A stretch of 63,101 nucleotides of DNA from Streptomyces sp. Act143 (lineage in GTDB: Bacteria > Actinomycetota > Actinomycetes > Streptomycetales > Streptomycetaceae), in assembly GCF_003143935.1 (NCBI RefSeq), contig NZ_QFRX01000001.1, forward strand, positions 1,900,624 through 1,963,724, read 5' to 3'. Positions 62,964 through 63,101 of the stretch are shown piece after piece. Under the pieces are notes generated by a model that saw nothing but the letters and a program-made list of their open reading frames with translations, ran no database searches and had not been told where the DNA came from. Within the stretch, counting starts at the first letter, position 1. Each line of letters begins with the position of its first letter. The translations under genes and the position numbers were made by a program.

Positions 62964-63101
62964 CAGATCACTCCCTGCGCCTTGAGCAGCGGCAACTCGT
63001 CTTGCGAAAGGCCGAGTTCACGGACATAGACGTCTTCGTTGTGTTGGCCGAGGAGGGGGGAGGGGGTGATGCGGGTGGGGGAGTCGGAGAGTTTGAGGGG
63101 G
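62963..63101 (-). CDS. CaiB/BaiF (formyl-CoA transferase-like) CoA-transferase, C-terminal fragment
   Basis: Only the last 45 codons are present. The tail RITPSPLLGQHNEDVYVREL, then LSQDELPLLKAQGVI is the typical C-terminus of class III CoA-transferases and resembles the end of the Frc protein at 48638. The gene continues beyond the right edge. The stop overlaps the carbonic anhydrase start. It may be a second Frc or a CoA-transferase for another dicarboxylic acid. Confidence 0.78.
   Translation of the reverse strand, partial: PLKLSDSPTRITPSPLLGQHNEDVYVRELGLSQDELPLLKAQGVI

Overview
The window looks like a Streptomyces chromosome. Coding GC is very high, GTG starts are frequent, ATGA/GTGA gene overlaps are common, and short GC-rich hairpins end the transcripts. 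Gene content also fits: a FAPy-type GTP cyclohydrolase II paralog, an EF-G paralog, large TetR/GntR/LysR sets and Tat/lipoprotein exports. There is no phage, plasmid or CRISPR signal. The only mobile-element trace is one small MITE.

Layout. 1-0.8 kb: end of 6-phosphogluconate dehydrogenase plus a histidine phosphatase. 0.8-6.7 kb: class 3 lipase divergent from a catalase-like/animal-heme-peroxidase fusion, which is broken by an in-frame TAG, and a coupled nitroreductase-like protein. A fossil of a membrane-associated oxidoreductase follows. 6.9-12 kb: quinate/shikimate catabolism (dehydroshikimate dehydratase fused to an HPPD-like domain, shikimate/quinate dehydrogenase, TetR, MHS-type transporter). 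12-16 kb: VOC protein, TetR+MFS efflux pair, class C beta-lactamase-like hydrolase. 16-19.4 kb: a saccharopine operon (FAD oxidase, two saccharopine dehydrogenases, the last frameshifted). 19.5-26.9 kb: an uncharacterised cluster built on a Met120-type GTP cyclohydrolase II with creatininase-family hydrolase, degenerate PTPS/QueD homolog, glycosyltransferase, methyltransferase, flippase-like protein, dehydrogenase and CDP-alcohol phosphatidyltransferase. 27-32 kb: MFS exporter, fused DppB-DppC permease, peptide-binding lipoprotein, GNAT. 32-37.6 kb: P-loop ATPase, small unknown, DUF4132 protein, NarK. 37.7-44.3 kb: a beta-glucan/beta-glucoside locus (GH1, sugar ABC importer, secreted GH55-like protein) with a CebR-like operator. 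44.3-46.8 kb: EF-G paralog and tRNA-Leu(GAG). 47-63.1 kb: an oxalate/formate island.

The oxalate/formate island encodes a complete route. Oxalate-CoA ligase activates oxalate, Frc moves CoA between formate and oxalate, Oxc decarboxylates oxalyl-CoA to formyl-CoA, and the FdsGBAD NAD-linked formate dehydrogenase oxidises formate to CO2. A beta-carbonic anhydrase coupled to a second CoA-transferase gene closes the window and could handle the CO2. Three paralogous FCD-type GntR regulators and one LysR regulator sit among these genes. A 16-bp motif ATAC-N8-GTAT recurs at five promoters there, and a pair of LysR-type boxes lies in the oxc/oxalate-CoA ligase divergent promoter.

The two most promising undescribed systems are the FAPy-linked cluster (19.5-26.9 kb) and the multi-GntR oxalate/formate regulon (47-63 kb). 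The amber-interrupted catalase-peroxidase gene set may be an oxylipin pathway. All functions are inferred from sequence only.
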